From DAIMFL01 sp964372215 (GTDB lineage Bacteria > Pseudomonadota > Alphaproteobacteria > Dongiales > Dongiaceae), in the NCBI GenBank assembly GCA_964372215.1, contig CAYJQC010000029.1, positions 1 to 51,961 of the forward strand: a DNA stretch of 51,961 nt, given 5' to 3'. Numbering within the stretch: position 1 is the first letter of the stretch; each line of letters starts with the position of its first letter. Position numbers and translations under genes: made by a program. Under the pieces are notes generated by a model. It was not told the DNA's origin and searched no databases. It was given only the letters and a program-made list of their open reading frames with translations. Below are positions 51,111-51,961 of this stretch, one piece after another.

Positions 51111-51533
51111 TTACCGTCCCGACCGCTTCGCGGCCTGCTTGCGGCGCGGATCGCCGAGCGAGGCCGCCCGCGCCTTCAGCGCCCAGTCGCATAGCCGCGC
51201 GGGATCGTCGAGCACCGCGGCCGGAATCTCCCAGTAGGGCATCTCGATCGGCTTGCCGCTGCGCCCCTCATAGGTGAACGGCGCGGTGCCGGCCGCCTGG
51301 TAGTCCGGGCGGTTGCGGTCGTCGGTGCGGAAGAACAGGCGATCCTCGTACTCGCCCTTCGGCGAGTACAAAGCATTGGGTTCGTGCCGCCGAAGGCGGC
51401 ACCGGGCAATCAGCCCGACGATCACGTCGTCGAGATAGATCCCGAAGCCGCCGAACATGGCGCGGCTGCGGGCCGCGCCGGCGCCTTGCAGTGCCGGCAG
51501 CACGCGCTCGAGCAGCTTGTGGGTCTTCGCCAT
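51111..51533 (-). CDS. TfoX N-terminal domain protein with an in-frame repeat insertion
   Basis: The 140-residue protein has the TfoX_N pattern ARSRAMFGGFGIYLDDVIVG, then LFFRTDDRNRPDYQAAGTAP and KPIEMPYWEIPAAVLDD. Stand-alone TfoX_N proteins are widespread and mostly uncharacterised; in Haemophilus and E. coli the family (Sxy/TfoX) acts with CRP on competence genes. Residues 44-63 (RCRLRRHEPNALYSPKGEYE) have no place in the family, where the strand after LIA continues directly into DxLFFRTDD; they are coded by a 60-bp double hairpin (repeat entry). Apart from that the length is normal. Confidence 0.85.
   Translation of the reverse strand: MAKTHKLLERVLPALQGAGAARSRAMFGGFGIYLDDVIVGLIARCRLRRHEPNALYSPKGEYEDRLFFRTDDRNRPDYQAAGTAPFTYEGRSGKPIEMPYWEIPAAVLDDPARLCDWALKARAASLGDPRRKQAAKRSGR
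51345..51404 (-). repeat. 60-bp double-hairpin element inside the TfoX-like gene (element D)
   Basis: Two perfect hairpins lie close together: GTGCCGCC-GAA-GGCGGCAC at 51384-51402 and GTACTCGCC-CTTC-GGCGAGTAC at 51348-51369, spaced by 14 bp. The pair resembles a REP/BIME doublet. It spans exactly 20 codons that are extra relative to the TfoX family and keeps the frame open. Confidence 0.75.
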
Positions 51534-51606
51534 CGACGGCTCCGCTCCGGTCGGAGGCCGAGGCTACGCTGGCTGCCACGGCGGCTCAACGCCGATGCGC
51601 TGCCGT

Positions 51607-51687
51607 GGGGGGGGGGGGGGCGCGCCCCCCCCCGCCCGCCGCCGGGGGGGGGGGGGGCCGCCCCCCCGCCGCCCCCCCCGCGCCCGG
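51607..51687. other. Low-complexity poly-G/poly-C tract, probable assembly artefact
   Basis: Alternating long G and C runs with almost no A or T, like the flanks of the N gap in murG. It truncates the exported-protein gene that starts at 51832 and lies just upstream of the TfoX-like gene. I take it as unreliable sequence. Confidence 0.75.
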
Positions 51688-51832
51688 CGTCGACCGCCGA
51701 CCGGACGTCGCGGGCCGAGCGGCCGCTCCCCGGCCCCCCTCCCGCGCCCTCGGCCCAGACAGGCGAGGCGAAGAGTCCCGCGCCGACTCCCATCGAGGCA
51801 GCGACCGCCGCCATCCACGTACCCGTGCGCAT
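51688..51832 (-). CDS. Exported protein, N-terminal fragment only
   Basis: An ATG with GGGAGGA 5-6 nt upstream begins MRTGTWMAAVAASMGVGAGL, followed by FASPVWAEGAGG: a clear Sec signal peptide with probable cleavage after VWA (about residue 27). About 48 credible residues can be read (to DVRSAVDAG) before the frame enters the poly-G/poly-C tract, after which the translation is meaningless. No family can be assigned. Confidence 0.6.
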
Positions 51833-51961
51833 GCGTTCCTCCCAGGGCGGATCGCGTCCGCCGTTGCGCCCATCGAACCTGCCGCTGCGGCCTACCGCAC
51901 CGCCGCGGCCGGAGGACGAAACGGAACCGCTGCACGCCCTATTCCCGAAACACTTTTGACG

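Overview
The window looks like chromosome from a high-GC alphaproteobacterium, most likely of the Rhodospirillales type. Pointers are an uninterrupted division and cell-wall (dcw) cluster with an FtsZ that carries a very long C-terminal tail, rnpB just upstream of mraZ, a DUF4169 / ribbon-helix-helix / fumC gene set, a fused oxoprolinase, and palindromic intergenic repeats of the kinds scattered through alphaproteobacterial genomes. Organism and strain cannot be fixed from the sequence alone. No tRNA, rRNA other than RNase P RNA, CRISPR array, insertion sequence or prophage gene was seen.

Region 1 (1-18.9 kb, all minus strand) is the dcw cluster in transcription order mraZ-rsmH-ftsL-ftsI-murE-murF-mraY-murD-ftsW-murG-murC-murB-ddl-ftsQ-ftsA-ftsZ. 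Twelve of its fifteen junctions overlap, mostly by the 4-bp ATGA/GTGA type. The genes make the UDP-MurNAc-pentapeptide (meso-diaminopimelate type, judging by the DNPR motif of MurE), lipid I and lipid II, and build the divisome. In front of mraZ lies a probable sigma70-type promoter overlaid by four TGGG repeats with exact 10-bp phasing, the architecture of a MraZ operator. murG is broken by a 10-N gap inside poly-G/poly-C junk, which looks like an assembly fault and not biology.

Region 2 (19.2-31.9 kb) holds RNase P RNA with its own promoter, a peptidoglycan amidase, a cupin, a GNAT acetyltransferase, a 1670-residue secreted subtilase with P domain, five near-identical 93-residue cadherin-like repeats and calcium-binding RTX-type repeats, an EamA transporter, the ABC-F ATPase Uup, a DjlA/TerB co-chaperone and a second GNAT protein.

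Region 3 (32-44.2 kb) is metabolic: an acidic hypothetical protein, a fused 5-oxoprolinase/hydantoinase followed at once by a DUF1989 (urea-carboxylase-associated) protein, a small RHH plus AT-hook DNA-binding protein with a palindromic operator in its own promoter, a 2-oxoglutarate/Fe(II) oxygenase, a GNAT protein, a dimethylglycine/sarcosine dehydrogenase-like flavoprotein, a GlcD/D-lactate-dehydrogenase-like flavoprotein and an MscL channel with a C-terminal zinc ribbon.

Region 4 (44.3-52 kb) has DUF4169, a 1453-residue AsmA-family protein, an RHH protein and fumC, a 67-residue protein, a TfoX-like protein, and the start of an exported protein lost in a second poly-G/poly-C artefact.

The most unusual theme is that palindromic repeat elements sit inside reading frames without breaking them: two unrelated elements in the oxoprolinase gene and a third double-hairpin element in the TfoX-like gene, with a fourth family between genes at 42.25 kb. 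This resembles the in-frame Rickettsia palindromic elements, but with different sequences.
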